From Halobiforma nitratireducens JCM 10879 (GTDB lineage Archaea; Halobacteriota; Halobacteria; Halobacteriales; Natrialbaceae): a DNA stretch of 48,959 nt. The notes under the pieces are model-generated. The model searched no databases. It worked only from the letters and a program-made list of their open reading frames with translations, and was not told where the DNA came from. Location: the NCBI RefSeq assembly GCF_000337895.1, contig NZ_AOMA01000077.1, positions 4,074 through 53,032 on the forward strand, given 5' to 3'. Of this stretch, positions 26,802-35,138 are shown piece after piece (the stretch's first letter is position 1; each line of letters opens with the position of its first letter). A program made the translations under genes and the position numbers.

Positions 26802-28037
26802 ATGGATGCGATCGACGATCTCGGCGATGCGATCGACGTAACGCGGGACCTGCTGTTGCCCGTTCGTGCCGGACTGTGGCTCAAACTCGCGATCGTCGTC
26901 CTCTTCGTCGGCGGGAGCATGGGCCTGGGCGGCGGTGGCGGCGTTCCTACGGGCGATATCGATCCGGCGCTCGAAGAGACCGGCGTCGACGCGCCCGCCG
27001 AGGAACTCCCCGAAGACGTGTTGCTCTTCGTCGGCGTCGTGCTTCTCGTCGGACTCCTGCTGTGGCTGTTGCTCGGACTGATCGGTGCCATCATGGAGTT
27101 CGTCTTTCTGGAGTCGCTTCGCTCCATGGAAGTCCGGATACGACGGTTCGGCAAGGAAAACCTCGGACGCGCCCTACAGCTGTTCCTGTTCCGGATCGTC
27201 GCCGGCATCCTGCTGGCCCTGCTCATCGGGGGGCCGATAGCGGTCGTGTTACTCAGCGCCTCGTCGCTCGAGGCCGCGGCCGGATCGCTGGTACTGATCG
27301 GCCTGCTCGCGATTCCCGTCTATTTCGTCTACGCGATCACGATGCGCTTTACCTCCGAATTCGTCGCTCCGGTGATGTTACTCGAGAAGCGAGGCATCCT
27401 CTCTGCGTGGGGCCGGTTCTGGGGTACGCTGACGTCGAACCTGGCGGAGTACGCCGTGTATCTGGTACTCGTCTGGATACTGCAGCTCGTGGTCAACATC
27501 GCTGCGGGGATTTTGCTGGTGTTCGGCGCGCTCCTCGTCATCATTCCGTTCGCGATCGTCGCCGTCCTCCTGACGATGCTCGGTGACATCGGCGTCTTGC
27601 TCGCGATATTCGTCGTGATTCTCGGTGCGCTCGCAGTGATTCTGGTCTACGCACTCATTCAGATGCCGATTCGGACGTACTTCCAGTACTACGCGCTGTT
27701 GTTGCTCGGGGACACGAAGCCCGAACTCGATCTGATCCCGGAACAGCGGGCTGCGGTCCGTAACGGCGACGACCGCGGCGGTGCTGGCGGCGTCGGTCCT
27801 GGAGGACCGGACGACGGGACGGGTCCCGACGCGCCGGACGGTCGCTGGGGAACCACGCCCGACGACGAGCCGCTCTGGGAGACCGACGACGACACGGACG
27901 ACGAGAGCGAGACTGGCAGCGGCTGGGACCGCTCGAGCGGCTGGGACACCGATATCGACCGTGACTCGGATCGAAGCGAGGACGCACAAGACGACGAGAA
28001 CGACGAAGATAGCGGGGACGACGGACGCGGCTGGTAA
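26802..28037 (+). CDS. Polytopic membrane protein (DUF7544-like)
   Basis: The protein has 411 residues with at least six membrane segments, including LKLAIVVLFVGGSMGLG, VLLFVGVVLLVGLLLWLLLG, LFLFRIVAGILLALLIGGPI, LVLIGLLAIPVYFVYAIT and a long pair VYLVLVWILQLVVNIAAGIL and IPFAIVAVLLTMLGDIGVLL. The last 75 residues are a soluble Gly/Asp/Glu-rich tail (GGAGGVGPGGPDDGTGPD and then mostly acidic). The layout is that of a haloarchaeal family of unknown function sometimes called DUF7544. A TATTATTTT element (26767-26775) about 26 nt upstream supports the ATG at 26802, not the ATG at 26781. Confidence 0.78.
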   Translation: MDAIDDLGDAIDVTRDLLLPVRAGLWLKLAIVVLFVGGSMGLGGGGGVPTGDIDPALEETGVDAPAEELPEDVLLFVGVVLLVGLLLWLLLGLIGAIMEFVFLESLRSMEVRIRRFGKENLGRALQLFLFRIVAGILLALLIGGPIAVVLLSASSLEAAAGSLVLIGLLAIPVYFVYAITMRFTSEFVAPVMLLEKRGILSAWGRFWGTLTSNLAEYAVYLVLVWILQLVVNIAAGILLVFGALLVIIPFAIVAVLLTMLGDIGVLLAIFVVILGALAVILVYALIQMPIRTYFQYYALLLLGDTKPELDLIPEQRAAVRNGDDRGGAGGVGPGGPDDGTGPDAPDGRWGTTPDDEPLWETDDDTDDESETGSGWDRSSGWDTDIDRDSDRSEDAQDDENDEDSGDDGRGW

Positions 28038-28064
28038 CGGTCCGCCGCGTCTCGACACTCGTTT

Positions 28065-28180
28065 GTCGTTCGTCCCTGTCGTTCGCTGCTCGGTCGTTCG
28101 TCCCTGTCGTTCGCTGCTCGGTCGTTCGTCCCTGTCGTCCGCTGCTCGGTCGTTCGTCCCTGTCGTTCGTCCGCTATTCG
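28065..28180. repeat. 28-bp tandem repeat, about four copies
   Basis: The 28-bp unit (13 bases GTCGTTCGTCCCT plus 15 bases GTCGTTCGCTGCTCG) is present at 28065-28092, 28093-28120, 28121-28148 (one change) and in a degenerate form at 28149-28180. It fills much of the 322-bp gap between the membrane protein and the acyl-CoA dehydrogenase. The unit itself is an imperfect doubling. The rest of the gap carries the dehydrogenase promoter (TTTATT at 28331-28336) and no other gene I can see. Confidence 0.9.
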
Positions 28181-28359
28181 TGTCGTACTCCTCACCGGGT
28201 ACTGGGCCGTCGTCTTCGCTCGAGCAGGACCTCGTTGTGTCCGTTCCGGTTTCCGGCCCGTTCTTCCGAGACGACTCGTCAGCCACCAGGTGTACTGCAA
28301 ACGTGTTCCATGTCGAACGTTGTCGGTGCGTTTATTTCCCAGGTTGGCAAGTATTGCGT

Positions 28360-29547
28360 ATGGACTTCGAGCTGTCCGACGAGCATCGGATGATCCAGAA
28401 GACCGTCCGGGACTTCTGCGAAACGGAAATCGAGCCGATCGCCCAGGAGATCGAGGAGGAACACCGGTTCCCCGACGAAATCTTCGACCAGCTGGCGGAG
28501 CTGGACATGATGGGGGTTCCCATCTCCGAGGAGTACGGCGGGCTCGGCGGCGACACGCTGATGTACTCGCTGGTCGCCGAGGAGATCGGTCGCGTCTCCG
28601 GCTCGGTCGGACTCTCCTACGTCGCTCACGTGTCGCTGGCGTCGAAACCGCTCGAGCTGTTCGGCACCGAGGAACAGAAGGAACGATGGCTCCGACCGCT
28701 CGCGGAAGGCGAGCACATGGGTGGCTGGGCGTTGACCGAACCTGGAAGCGGCTCCGACGCGTCGGACATGGACACGACCGCGGAGAAACGCGAGGCAGAA
28801 GCCGCGGGACGAAGCGGGGTAGCCGCGGCGAAAGACGGTGACGAGTGGGTCCTCAACGGCACCAAGCAGTTCATCACGAACGCGAACGAGGCCGGCTCCG
28901 TACTAGTCAAGGCCGTTACCGATACCGACGCGGGCTACGACGGAATCTCCACGTTCATCGTCGATCCACAGGAGGACGACGGGTTCGAGGTAACGACCGT
29001 CTGGGACAAGATGGGACTGAACGCCTCACCGACCTGTGAGATACAACTCGAGAACGTCCGGGTCTCCGAAGACCGGCTGCTTGGCGAGACGGGTGACGGC
29101 TGGGACCAGACGAAAAAGACCCTCGATGGCGGCCGGATCTCCATCGCCGCGCTCTCGACGGGGCTCGCCCAGGGTGCGTACGATCACGCCAAGGAGTACA
29201 GTCAGGAGCGCGAACAGTTCGGCCAACCGATTTCGGAGTTCGACGCGATCCGGGACAAGCTGGTCGACATGCACCGCAAGATCGAGCGCGCCCGTCTGCT
29301 GACTCATCAGGCCGCCACGACCTACGACGCGGGCGAGCCCGTCACGCGGGAGTCGGCACTCGCGAAACTCGACGCCAGCGAGGCGGCCCGTGAGGTCGCG
29401 GAAGACGCCGTGCAGGTGCTGGGCGGATACGGCTACACGACGGACTTCGCCCCCCAGCGGTTCTACCGCGACGCCAAGCTCATGGAGATCGGCGAGGGAA
29501 CCAGCGAAATCCAGCATCTCGTGATCGGCCGGGAGCTGGGGCTCTAA
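28360..29547 (+). CDS. Acyl-CoA dehydrogenase
   Basis: The protein has 395 residues. It starts MDFELSDEHRMIQKTVRDF and contains GGWALTEPGSGSDASD (FAD region), FITNANEAGSVLVKAVT, the domain SPTCEIQLENVRVSEDRLLG and the C-terminal catalytic region GGYGYTTDFAPQRFYRDAKL with GEGTSEIQ. It is an FAD enzyme making a trans-2,3 double bond in acyl-CoA, and the electrons should go to an electron-transfer flavoprotein. An insert of about 15 residues (AEKREAEAAGRSGVAAAKDG) lies between the first and second beta domains. The TATA-like element at 28331-28336 supports the ATG at 28360, well downstream of where the frame opens. Confidence 0.94.
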   Translation: MDFELSDEHRMIQKTVRDFCETEIEPIAQEIEEEHRFPDEIFDQLAELDMMGVPISEEYGGLGGDTLMYSLVAEEIGRVSGSVGLSYVAHVSLASKPLELFGTEEQKERWLRPLAEGEHMGGWALTEPGSGSDASDMDTTAEKREAEAAGRSGVAAAKDGDEWVLNGTKQFITNANEAGSVLVKAVTDTDAGYDGISTFIVDPQEDDGFEVTTVWDKMGLNASPTCEIQLENVRVSEDRLLGETGDGWDQTKKTLDGGRISIAALSTGLAQGAYDHAKEYSQEREQFGQPISEFDAIRDKLVDMHRKIERARLLTHQAATTYDAGEPVTRESALAKLDASEAAREVAEDAVQVLGGYGYTTDFAPQRFYRDAKLMEIGEGTSEIQHLVIGRELGL

Positions 29548-29570
29548 CCGGCGGTCGTACGTTCGGGCCC

Positions 29571-29789
29571 GTGTTCGCAATCGTCATCGGCCTCGTCCTC
29601 ACAGCGTTCGGTCTCGCTGGCGTGTGGTACGCGCCGGCGATCGTCGAGGCCCAGCGACGCGAAGGCATGGCACCCCTCGAGGACTCGAACGTCGAGGAGA
29701 GCGATCGTATCGCGGTCACGAAAGGCGTCGGCGCAGTGATGATCGTCGCCGGTCTCGCGGTCGCGGCGTACGGGGCGGGGCTCGTGTGA
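29571..29789 (+). CDS. Small two-helix membrane protein, unknown function
   Basis: The protein has 72 residues with two membrane helices: FAIVIGLVLTAFGLAGVWYA at the N-terminus and VTKGVGAVMIVAGLAVAAYG at the C-terminus, joined by a charged loop (QRREGMAPLEDSNVEESD). The start codon is GTG. It follows the acyl-CoA dehydrogenase by 23 nt and may be co-transcribed with it. I do not recognise a specific function. Confidence 0.7.
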   Translation: MFAIVIGLVLTAFGLAGVWYAPAIVEAQRREGMAPLEDSNVEESDRIAVTKGVGAVMIVAGLAVAAYGAGLV

Positions 29790-29805
29790 GCTGCCGGCCG
29801 GGCCG

Positions 29806-30651
29806 TTACCCGGTGAGTGACAGTTCTATCCCGATTCCGTCGTCTTCGTCGGCGTCCTCGTTTTCGTCCTCGTCTTCGTGTTCAGTTTCGTCTTCCTCTT
29901 CGTTCTCGTCTTCACTTTCGTCTTCGCTATCGTCGTTACTCTCCCCGTCGTCGCCGTCGTCCGGATCGTTATCCTCGTCGCCGCCGTCCTCGCCGTCCCC
30001 GGCCGATTCATCCAGCTCCGGGACGACGCTCTCGGCGAGTCGGTGAACGTACGCTTCCTCTCGAGCACGGAGCTCCCGCGGATAGACCGCGATCGTGACG
30101 ATCAGATCGCCCCCACTCGGCACTGCCTCGGTGACGTGGAGGTCGACCTCGAGGTCGATGCCGTCGAACTCGGCGTCCGCGGCGAACCGGGAGACCGTCG
30201 TCGGCTCACCGAGAACGGTAATCGACTCCTCGCTCTCGAAAGTTACGTCACCGATGTCGTCGTAGTTGTCCTCGAGCAGGTCCACGAGTTCGGTCGCGGA
30301 CAGCTCCTCGACGGGGTTGAACTGCTGTCCGGCTACGCTGATCTGCGGCGTCGAGAGAACCATGAAAACGGCGGCCTGTTGCTCGACGAGTGGGCCGACG
30401 TCGACCGACTTCTCGTGTTCGGTCAGGTAGTTGGTGACGGTGATGGTTTCGGCGTAGGGGCCGACATCGACCGACTCCTCGAGGACGACCGGACCGACGG
30501 CGGCTCGTTCGTATCCCGTCTCCTCGCGTGCCTCGGAAGCCACGCCAGCCGGTGACGCCGTGTGTTCGTCCATGCCGACGAGTCCCAGACAGCCGGAAAG
30601 CGCCGTGAGAGAGGTAATACCGGCTCCTGCCACGAACGTTCGTCGTTTCAT
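29806..30651 (-). CDS. DUF6517-like lipoprotein with acidic tail
   Basis: The protein has 281 residues. The signal MKRRTFVAGAGITSLTALSGC ends in a lipobox Cys, so the protein is exported (Tat-type, RR) and lipid-anchored. The domain that follows (EARE-ETGYERAAVGPVVLEE region, ETITVTNYLTEHEKSVDVGP, VFMVLSTPQISVAG) fits the haloarchaeal DUF6517 group of unknown function. The last 75 or so residues are almost entirely Asp, Glu, Ser and Asn, interrupted before a short end GIGIELSLTG. This tail is long even for haloarchaea. The start at 30651 is chosen because the signal peptide begins there. Confidence 0.78.
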   Translation of the reverse strand: MKRRTFVAGAGITSLTALSGCLGLVGMDEHTASPAGVASEAREETGYERAAVGPVVLEESVDVGPYAETITVTNYLTEHEKSVDVGPLVEQQAAVFMVLSTPQISVAGQQFNPVEELSATELVDLLEDNYDDIGDVTFESEESITVLGEPTTVSRFAADAEFDGIDLEVDLHVTEAVPSGGDLIVTIAVYPRELRAREEAYVHRLAESVVPELDESAGDGEDGGDEDNDPDDGDDGESNDDSEDESEDENEEEDETEHEDEDENEDADEDDGIGIELSLTG

Positions 30652-30790
30652 CGAGAGGGAATACTCTTTGAGTTCATAAGTGTTTTCTCTTTGTGGGTCA
30701 TCGCGGCTTTCGATCGTTGGAGGTGTCTTCCGCGTCATTTCCGTCCTCGCGTCCGGGTTCGCTTCCTCGTCGAGTCGATCGAAGACGCGA

Positions 30791-31285
30791 TCACCGCCGG
30801 AACAACCGTCGAAGTCTCGATGGGGGAACGCCGGGGAATGAGCCCTTCCGACGCCGGTACGTACGCGTGAGATGCAAGAGGAGCACGTATCCGATCGCCG
30901 AAAGGACGGCGGCGACGATCACGTTACCGACCAGCAGTTGCTGGACTGCCGTTCGGGCGGTTTCCGAGGACAACGCCGTCGAGGGAAGCGGATTGGTCCC
31001 GAGTACCGTTCCCCCAACCTGGAAACTCGCTACGTAGACGCCCGGTTTGACGAACGGGTTGAGAACGGCGACGGATGCAAAGATCGCCGGTTTGCTGATC
31101 CAGGACCAGACGGAGACGAACGCAAAGAGCAGCCCCACGCCGAGCCCGCCAGTGGGCAACGCCGTGACGAAGACGCCGATCGAAAAACTCGCGGCGATCT
31201 GGTGAGGGGTGTGCTCTCTTCGAAACGCGTCGGTCAGCTTCCGTCGCGCTCGGTCGCGATACGTCACCAGCCGTTCACGTAGCAT
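30791..31285 (-). CDS. DUF2062 membrane protein
   Basis: The protein has 164 residues. The cytoplasmic start RARRKLTDAFRREHTPHQIA is followed by ASFSIGVFVTALPTGGLGVG and SKPAIFASVAVLNPFVKPGV, which is the DUF2062 pattern (a helix, a Pro-Thr-x-G-x-G turn and a second helix ending in NP). The function of DUF2062 is not established. It is sometimes linked to glycosyltransferases. The C-terminus is basic (YRRRKGSFPGVPPSRLRRLFRR), so the tail should face the cytosol. Confidence 0.85.
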   Translation of the reverse strand: MLRERLVTYRDRARRKLTDAFRREHTPHQIAASFSIGVFVTALPTGGLGVGLLFAFVSVWSWISKPAIFASVAVLNPFVKPGVYVASFQVGGTVLGTNPLPSTALSSETARTAVQQLLVGNVIVAAVLSAIGYVLLLHLTRTYRRRKGSFPGVPPSRLRRLFRR

Positions 31286-31416
31286 TCGGCCCTGTCAGTC
31301 GGTGTTTCCCGAATCAGAAAAAAGATATCGGGGCCGATCGGAGCTGTCGGAGTCCCGACGGTAGACACCGGCCGTAAACGACGAACCGATGGATCGAGAA
31401 CTGGAGAGGGGCAGGG

Positions 31417-32673
31417 TCAGGGGAACGATCCCGCTTCTTCGAAGGCGTCCGCTACCCGCTGGATCGCGACCACATACGCGGCCGTTCGCGGGTTCTCGAG
31501 GTCGTGGGCCTCGATCGTCTCGACGAGGGAGTCGAAGGCCTCGACGATGTGCGCTTCGAGTTCCGCGTTGACCTTCTCCTCGGACCAGTAGAACCGCTGG
31601 CGGTTCTGGACCCATTCGAAGTACGAGACCGTGACGCCGCCGGCGTTCGCGAGGATGTCCGGAACGACGAAGACGTCTTCCTCTTCGAGGACGGCGTCCG
31701 CTTCGGGCGTCAGAGGGCCGTTGGCGGCTTCGGAGATCACGTCGGCATCGACGTCGCGTGCGAGCTCGCCGTCGATCGCGTTCTCGAGTGCCGCCGGAAC
31801 GAGCAGATCGACGTCCATCGTGAGGACGTCCTCGTTGGTGACCTGTTCCTGGCTTTCCTCGTAGCCGACGATGCTTCCCGTCTCGTTTTTGTACTGCTTG
31901 GCCGCGGCGGGATCGAAGCCATCCGGGTTGTAGATGCCGCCACTGGAGTCGCTGGCAGCGACGACCGTTGCACCCATCTCGTCGATCAGTTTCGCCGCGA
32001 TCCAGCCGGCGTTCCCGTACCCCTGGACGGCGACGGTTGCCCCCTCCAGTTCTTTCCCGAGATAGTCGAAGGCTTCACGAGCGGCGATCACCGTCGAGCG
32101 ACCGGTCGCCTCGACCCGACCCTTGCTGCCGCCACTGGTGACCGTCTTTCCGGTGATAACTCCCGGTTCGGTGGTATTCTCGAGGGTTTCGTACGTGTCT
32201 TTGATCCAGTTCATCTCCCGCTGGCCGGTGTTTACGTCGGGTGCGGGAATGTCCCGATCCTCACCGATCAGGGGCCGAAGTTCCTTCGCGAACGCACGCG
32301 TGAGCCGCTCGAGTTCGCTCTCGGAGTACTGGTCCGGGTCGATGACGATCCCACCCTTGCCGCCGCCATACGGCACGTCGACGACTGCGCACTTGTAGAC
32401 CATCCACCCCGACAGTGCTTTGACCTCATCGCGGTCGACTTCCGGGTGGTACCGAATGCCGCCTTTGTAGGGCCCTCGATCACCGTTGAACTGCGATCGA
32501 AACGCCTTGAACCGCTCGAGTCGCCCGTCGTCGCGTTCGATCGTGAGATTCGTTTCGAGGACCCGTTCGGGGTGTTTGAGCCGTTCGAGGACGTCGTCGC
32601 CGATCTCGAGATGCGCTGCGGCGTCGTCGATCTGCGACTGCAGCGTTTCGAACGGGTTCGCTTGTTCACTCAT
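31417..32673 (-). CDS. Glutamate dehydrogenase, paralogue 1
   Basis: The protein has 418 residues. Substrate-binding Lys residues lie in [12 protein letters not shown] and [20 protein letters not shown]. Asp in [11 protein letters not shown] is the catalytic acid. The Rossmann dinucleotide fold starts at [15 protein letters not shown]. The C-terminus reads [19 protein letters not shown]. It interconverts glutamate and 2-oxoglutarate plus ammonia. An A+T-rich promoter precedes it, and the AAATAA box at 32698-32703 (minus strand TTATTT) lies 25 nt before the ATG at 32673. A second, distinct paralogue is at 36749-38026 on the same strand. The two enzymes differ clearly in sequence and probably in cofactor use or direction. 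Confidence 0.94.
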   Translation of the reverse strand: MSEQANPFETLQSQIDDAAAHLEIGDDVLERLKHPERVLETNLTIERDDGRLERFKAFRSQFNGDRGPYKGGIRYHPEVDRDEVKALSGWMVYKCAVVDVPYGGGKGGIVIDPDQYSESELERLTRAFAKELRPLIGEDRDIPAPDVNTGQREMNWIKDTYETLENTTEPGVITGKTVTSGGSKGRVEATGRSTVIAAREAFDYLGKELEGATVAVQGYGNAGWIAAKLIDEMGATVVAASDSSGGIYNPDGFDPAAAKQYKNETGSIVGYEESQEQVTNEDVLTMDVDLLVPAALENAIDGELARDVDADVISEAANGPLTPEADAVLEEEDVFVVPDILANAGGVTVSYFEWVQNRQRFYWSEEKVNAELEAHIVEAFDSLVETIEAHDLENPRTAAYVVAIQRVADAFEEAGSFP

Positions 32674-32697
32674 TGGTAGCCGTTTCCGAGGATACCG

Positions 32698-32771
32698 AAA
32701 TAAGCATGGCGAATGCTGATTATAGTAAATAATATACAATATAAGGTATTGCAATAGATTAATATACTGGA
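32698..32771 (-). promoter_or_regulatory. A+T-rich promoter region of glutamate dehydrogenase 1
   Basis: About 74 bp are unusually A+T-rich for this window. They include the minus-strand TTATTT box at 32698-32703 and further TATA-like stretches (for example around 32721-32745 and 32757-32766). This suggests a strong or multiply controlled promoter. No operator palindrome is clear. Confidence 0.5.
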
Positions 32772-32845
32772 CGAACGCTGGTCGATCGGTCGGCGGTGAA
32801 TCGTGTTTTCGACTGGTGAGTTGTGGGGTCGGATCGAACAGTCGG

Positions 32846-33703
32846 CTATCGCTCCCCGGCTGCGTCGGCCCGCTCGAGGATTCGTTCTGCCTGGGCGATC
32901 AGCGGAGCGTCGATCATCTCGCCGTCGACTTCGAAGACGCCGCGTCCCTCCGCATCGGCCTCGCGTTTGGCTTCCAGAACGCGTTCTGCCCACTCGAGGT
33001 CGTCCTCGTCGGGCGTGAACGCCTCGTTGATCGGTTCGACCTGTGCGGGGTGGATCGCGAGCTTTCCGTCGTAGCCGAGCCGAACGGACCGTCGGGCGTC
33101 GTCCCGGAGTCGTTGCTCGTTTTCGAAGTCCGTGACTAGCGTATCGAGCGCGGTACAGTCGTGGGCCGCAGCCGCGAGGACGACCCGTTGACGGGCGTAG
33201 CTCACTTCCGAGCGGTCGTCGGAAACCGTCGCGCCTACGTCCGCCGAGAGGTCTTCGGCCCCGAACGCCAGCGCGTCCGTCGCCGGCCGAGCGGCGACAT
33301 CGGCCGCCGCGAGAACGCCCGACGCACTCTCGATCAACGCGATGATCGGCAACGAGACGCCGTAGTCCTCGAGCAACGCGGTGAGATTGCGAACGTCGTC
33401 CGCGCCGTTTGTTTTCGGGAGCATGACGCTGTCGAGCCGAAGCTCCGTCCCGTTCGCGAACAGTGTCGAGAGGTCGGACTCGATCGCCTCGCTCTCGACG
33501 TTGACCCGAACGCAGACCTCACAGTCCGGGTCGAACGCCGGGTCGGCGAGAACCTCACGGACGGCATTACGGGCGTCGTCCTTTCTGGTCGGAGAGACGG
33601 CATCCTCGAGGTCGAAAACGAGTACGTCGGCACCCGAATCGGGTGCTTTGCGCAGCATTTCGGGTCTGTCACCGGGCGTGAACAGGACGCTTCTACGAGC
33701 CAT
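32846..33703 (-). CDS. CitE-like CoA-ester lyase (HpcH/HpaI family)
   Basis: The protein has 285 residues in a TIM barrel. Motifs are [31 protein letters not shown] (metal-binding Asp/Glu), [24 protein letters not shown] (second metal Glu), [13 protein letters not shown] and [14 protein letters not shown]. This is the CitE group of CoA-ester lyases and thioesterases, for example malyl- or beta-methylmalyl-CoA lyase. It could act in the haloarchaeal methylaspartate-type pathway, a possibility strengthened by the neighbouring glutamate dehydrogenases and MaoC protein but not proven. It lies next to the origin, and the leftmost ORB is in its upstream region. Confidence 0.86.
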   Translation of the reverse strand: MARRSVLFTPGDRPEMLRKAPDSGADVLVFDLEDAVSPTRKDDARNAVREVLADPAFDPDCEVCVRVNVESEAIESDLSTLFANGTELRLDSVMLPKTNGADDVRNLTALLEDYGVSLPIIALIESASGVLAAADVAARPATDALAFGAEDLSADVGATVSDDRSEVSYARQRVVLAAAAHDCTALDTLVTDFENEQRLRDDARRSVRLGYDGKLAIHPAQVEPINEAFTPDEDDLEWAERVLEAKREADAEGRGVFEVDGEMIDAPLIAQAERILERADAAGER

Positions 33704-33814
33704 GCCGGTGGTCCTCGGGCCATGCCTATAGAAGTGGGCGTCTATCGACGAGTGCCCGAACGGCGGTTGCAGTAATCGAGGAACGGTCGAAGCCGTCGAG
33801 CGATGGCAGTGAGG

Positions 33815-33837
33815 CCCACCCCTCGTTCAGAGTGAAA
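33815..33837 (-). repeat. Origin recognition box 1
   Basis: This is an exact copy of the ORB element on the minus strand (CACTCTGAACGAGGGGTGGG when read that way). It lies in the upstream region of the CitE-like gene and is followed by a G-rich stretch (GGGGGCTGGCGGG). Confidence 0.85.
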
Positions 33838-34092
33838 GCCCTCGAAAGAGTTGGGGGCTGGCGGGCTTCTTGTGTCATGGTCGTTGGGGTACAAATAGGG
33901 GAGTCATAGAACAGTCAACACCCCATTCGACACTACTCTCTGCCAGGCAGCACAGGGGACCGATGGACAACGAGAGAGCGAAATCTACTCGAGGCTGTCA
34001 GAAATTGCGTGCTGAATTACGGGGTGCGAATGTGGCACGGACTGAGAGCCGATCTGCGAAAGACGAGTGAGCGGTCAGTACAGTAGCTGGAT

Positions 34093-34275
34093 TTACTGAT
34101 TGTCTCGGTCGGAATCAGCTTCCATATCGCCGTTATCCAGCGTGAAATTTTTCAAAACGGGATCGACATAGTCCGGGCCGAAAAACGACCGCAAGGCCAA
34201 TGTCGTCCCAAGGTACGATGCAAGGAGGAGGACACCGAAGCCGATAACGAAGCTAATAGCCAATTCGGCGACCAT
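34093..34275 (-). CDS. Small membrane protein inside the origin region
   Basis: The protein has 60 residues. An N-terminal membrane helix (VAELAISFVIGFGVLLLASY) is followed by an amphipathic segment (TTLALRSFFGPDYVDPVLKN) and an acidic tail ending DSDRDNQ. The ATG at 34275 is preferred to a TTG four codons upstream. On the minus strand a TATA-like region (TATATTACTTATTCC, 34292-34308) lies about 20-30 nt before it. Its size, acidity and promoter suggest a real gene. The function is unknown. Confidence 0.65.
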   Translation of the reverse strand: MVAELAISFVIGFGVLLLASYLGTTLALRSFFGPDYVDPVLKNFTLDNGDMEADSDRDNQ

Positions 34276-34316
34276 GTGCGTATTCAACTAACTGTTGGAA
34301 TAAGTAATATACGGTG

Positions 34317-34354
34317 TTCAGTAAACAGGTGTAGTGAACAGGTGGTTTACTGAA
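34317..34354. repeat. 10-bp inverted repeat with nested direct repeat, in the origin
   Basis: TTCAGTAAAC (34317-34326) and its exact complement GTTTACTGAA (34345-34354) flank a spacer of 18 nt. Inside lies a direct repeat AACAGGTG (34324-34331 and 34337-34344). It sits just upstream of the small membrane protein promoter and between ORB 1 and ORB 2. It may be an operator, a second protein-binding site of the origin, or the ends of a small mobile element. Confidence 0.6.
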
Positions 34355-34496
34355 TCCAACGTGAAACGGGTTTTTCAACGCGAGAGCAATCGCCCTTGTG
34401 AATAGTTCTGTGACTCCCTCAAACGAATTCTACTGCGGGAGTAGCAACGGAACGGGACGGCACGGACTGGAACGGATCATCCCTCCCGTTCGTCTG

Positions 34497-34517
34497 TTTC
34501 ACTCTGAATCCGGGGCG
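34497..34517 (+). repeat. Degenerate origin recognition box 2
   Basis: The sequence begins TTTCACTCTGAATC and continues CGGGGCG, so the first half matches the ORB exactly but the G-rich half is altered. It lies 34 nt from ORB 3 in opposite orientation. Confidence 0.6.
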
Positions 34518-34551
34518 TCCACTGATCTCGGATCGGCGACGACAGTGGTGA

Positions 34552-34574
34552 CCCACCCCTCGTTCAGAGTGAAA
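34552..34574 (-). repeat. Origin recognition box 3 (left of the A+T-rich element)
   Basis: This is an exact ORB in minus orientation with the same bases as ORB 1. It is followed by AGAGAGGGGGTGGGATGG, a G-rich extension that also occurs near other copies. Together with ORB 4 it brackets the A+T-rich stretch. Confidence 0.87.
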
Positions 34575-34692
34575 ACGGTCAAGAGAGGGGGTGGGATGGC
34601 GTGGAGCGGAGTCTAGCTGAATCAGGTCGGAAGAAGAGTGGACAGCGTGAGGAATAGACAGCCACAAAGACCGAGACCACGGTTACCGGTGG

Positions 34693-34757
34693 CTAGTAAT
34701 TGGAACGAATAGAACCAAGAAAATGTTTCTTCTTTAGTAAAATATAAATAAGAATGT
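34693..34757. other. A+T-rich duplex-unwinding element candidate
   Basis: In a window of about 64% G+C, this stretch is clearly A+T-rich (for example AAGAAAATGTTTCTTCTTTA and GTAAAATATAAATAAGAATG). It contains an inverted repeat AAGAAA/TTTCTT at 34717-34722 and 34726-34731. It lies between outward-pointing ORBs 3 and 4. It is the best site for origin melting. Confidence 0.7.
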
Positions 34758-34930
34758 AGGAGCCTCCAGGATGCAGTACTGATTCCTCTGCTGGGAAGCG
34801 GTTCGCTTCGAAGACTACCGAGTTGCGAGCAGCGATGGGGCCTATGGCGTGATGTTCCGGCTATCGAGACGGGTTCCCGAACCCCTTCACACCGGAATCA
34901 GGTCGTGGTTCACTATCTTATTCGAGCCCC

Positions 34931-34953
34931 TTTCACTCTGAATGAGGGGTGGG
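34931..34953 (+). repeat. Origin recognition box 4 (right of the A+T-rich element)
   Basis: This ORB is in plus orientation and reads TTTCACTCTGAATGAGGGGT followed by GGG. It lies between the A+T-rich element and the orc1/cdc6 gene and points away from the element. Confidence 0.87.
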
Positions 34954-35126
34954 GGAGAGTGTCGTCCGTCCCAGGACCGATGGGTTTGCTTTCACCGTGA
35001 GCGCATTCAGTCTGCGTCCGGTGTGTTTCGTTCTACCTCTAATCCTCCTCGAGAGGGCTTGAAAAAATACCTTCCGGCAGAATATCAGTCTGAACTACCT
35101 TCCATACTTTTATTATGTCCGTCTCC

Positions 35127-35134
35127 AAGGAGGG
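35127..35134 (+). promoter_or_regulatory. Shine-Dalgarno site that sets the orc1/cdc6 start
   Basis: AAGGAGGG is placed four bases before the ATG at 35139. The TATA-like ACTTTTATT (about 35106-35114) lies too close to the earlier in-frame ATG at 35115 for that to be translated, so the SD-led ATG is chosen. Strong SD sites are uncommon in this window. Confidence 0.7.
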
Positions 35135-35138
35135 AGAT

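Noticed and set aside
33870..34070. Small reading frame in the origin region
   Set aside because: It is not acidic, has no promoter at the right distance and no recognisable motif.
34398..34616. Reading frame over ORB 2 and ORB 3
   Set aside because: It consists of the ORB sequences themselves and nothing protein-like.
34931..34953. ORB copies as CRISPR repeats
   Set aside because: They are in both orientations, irregularly spaced by hundreds of bases and lie beside cdc6. There are no spacers or cas genes.
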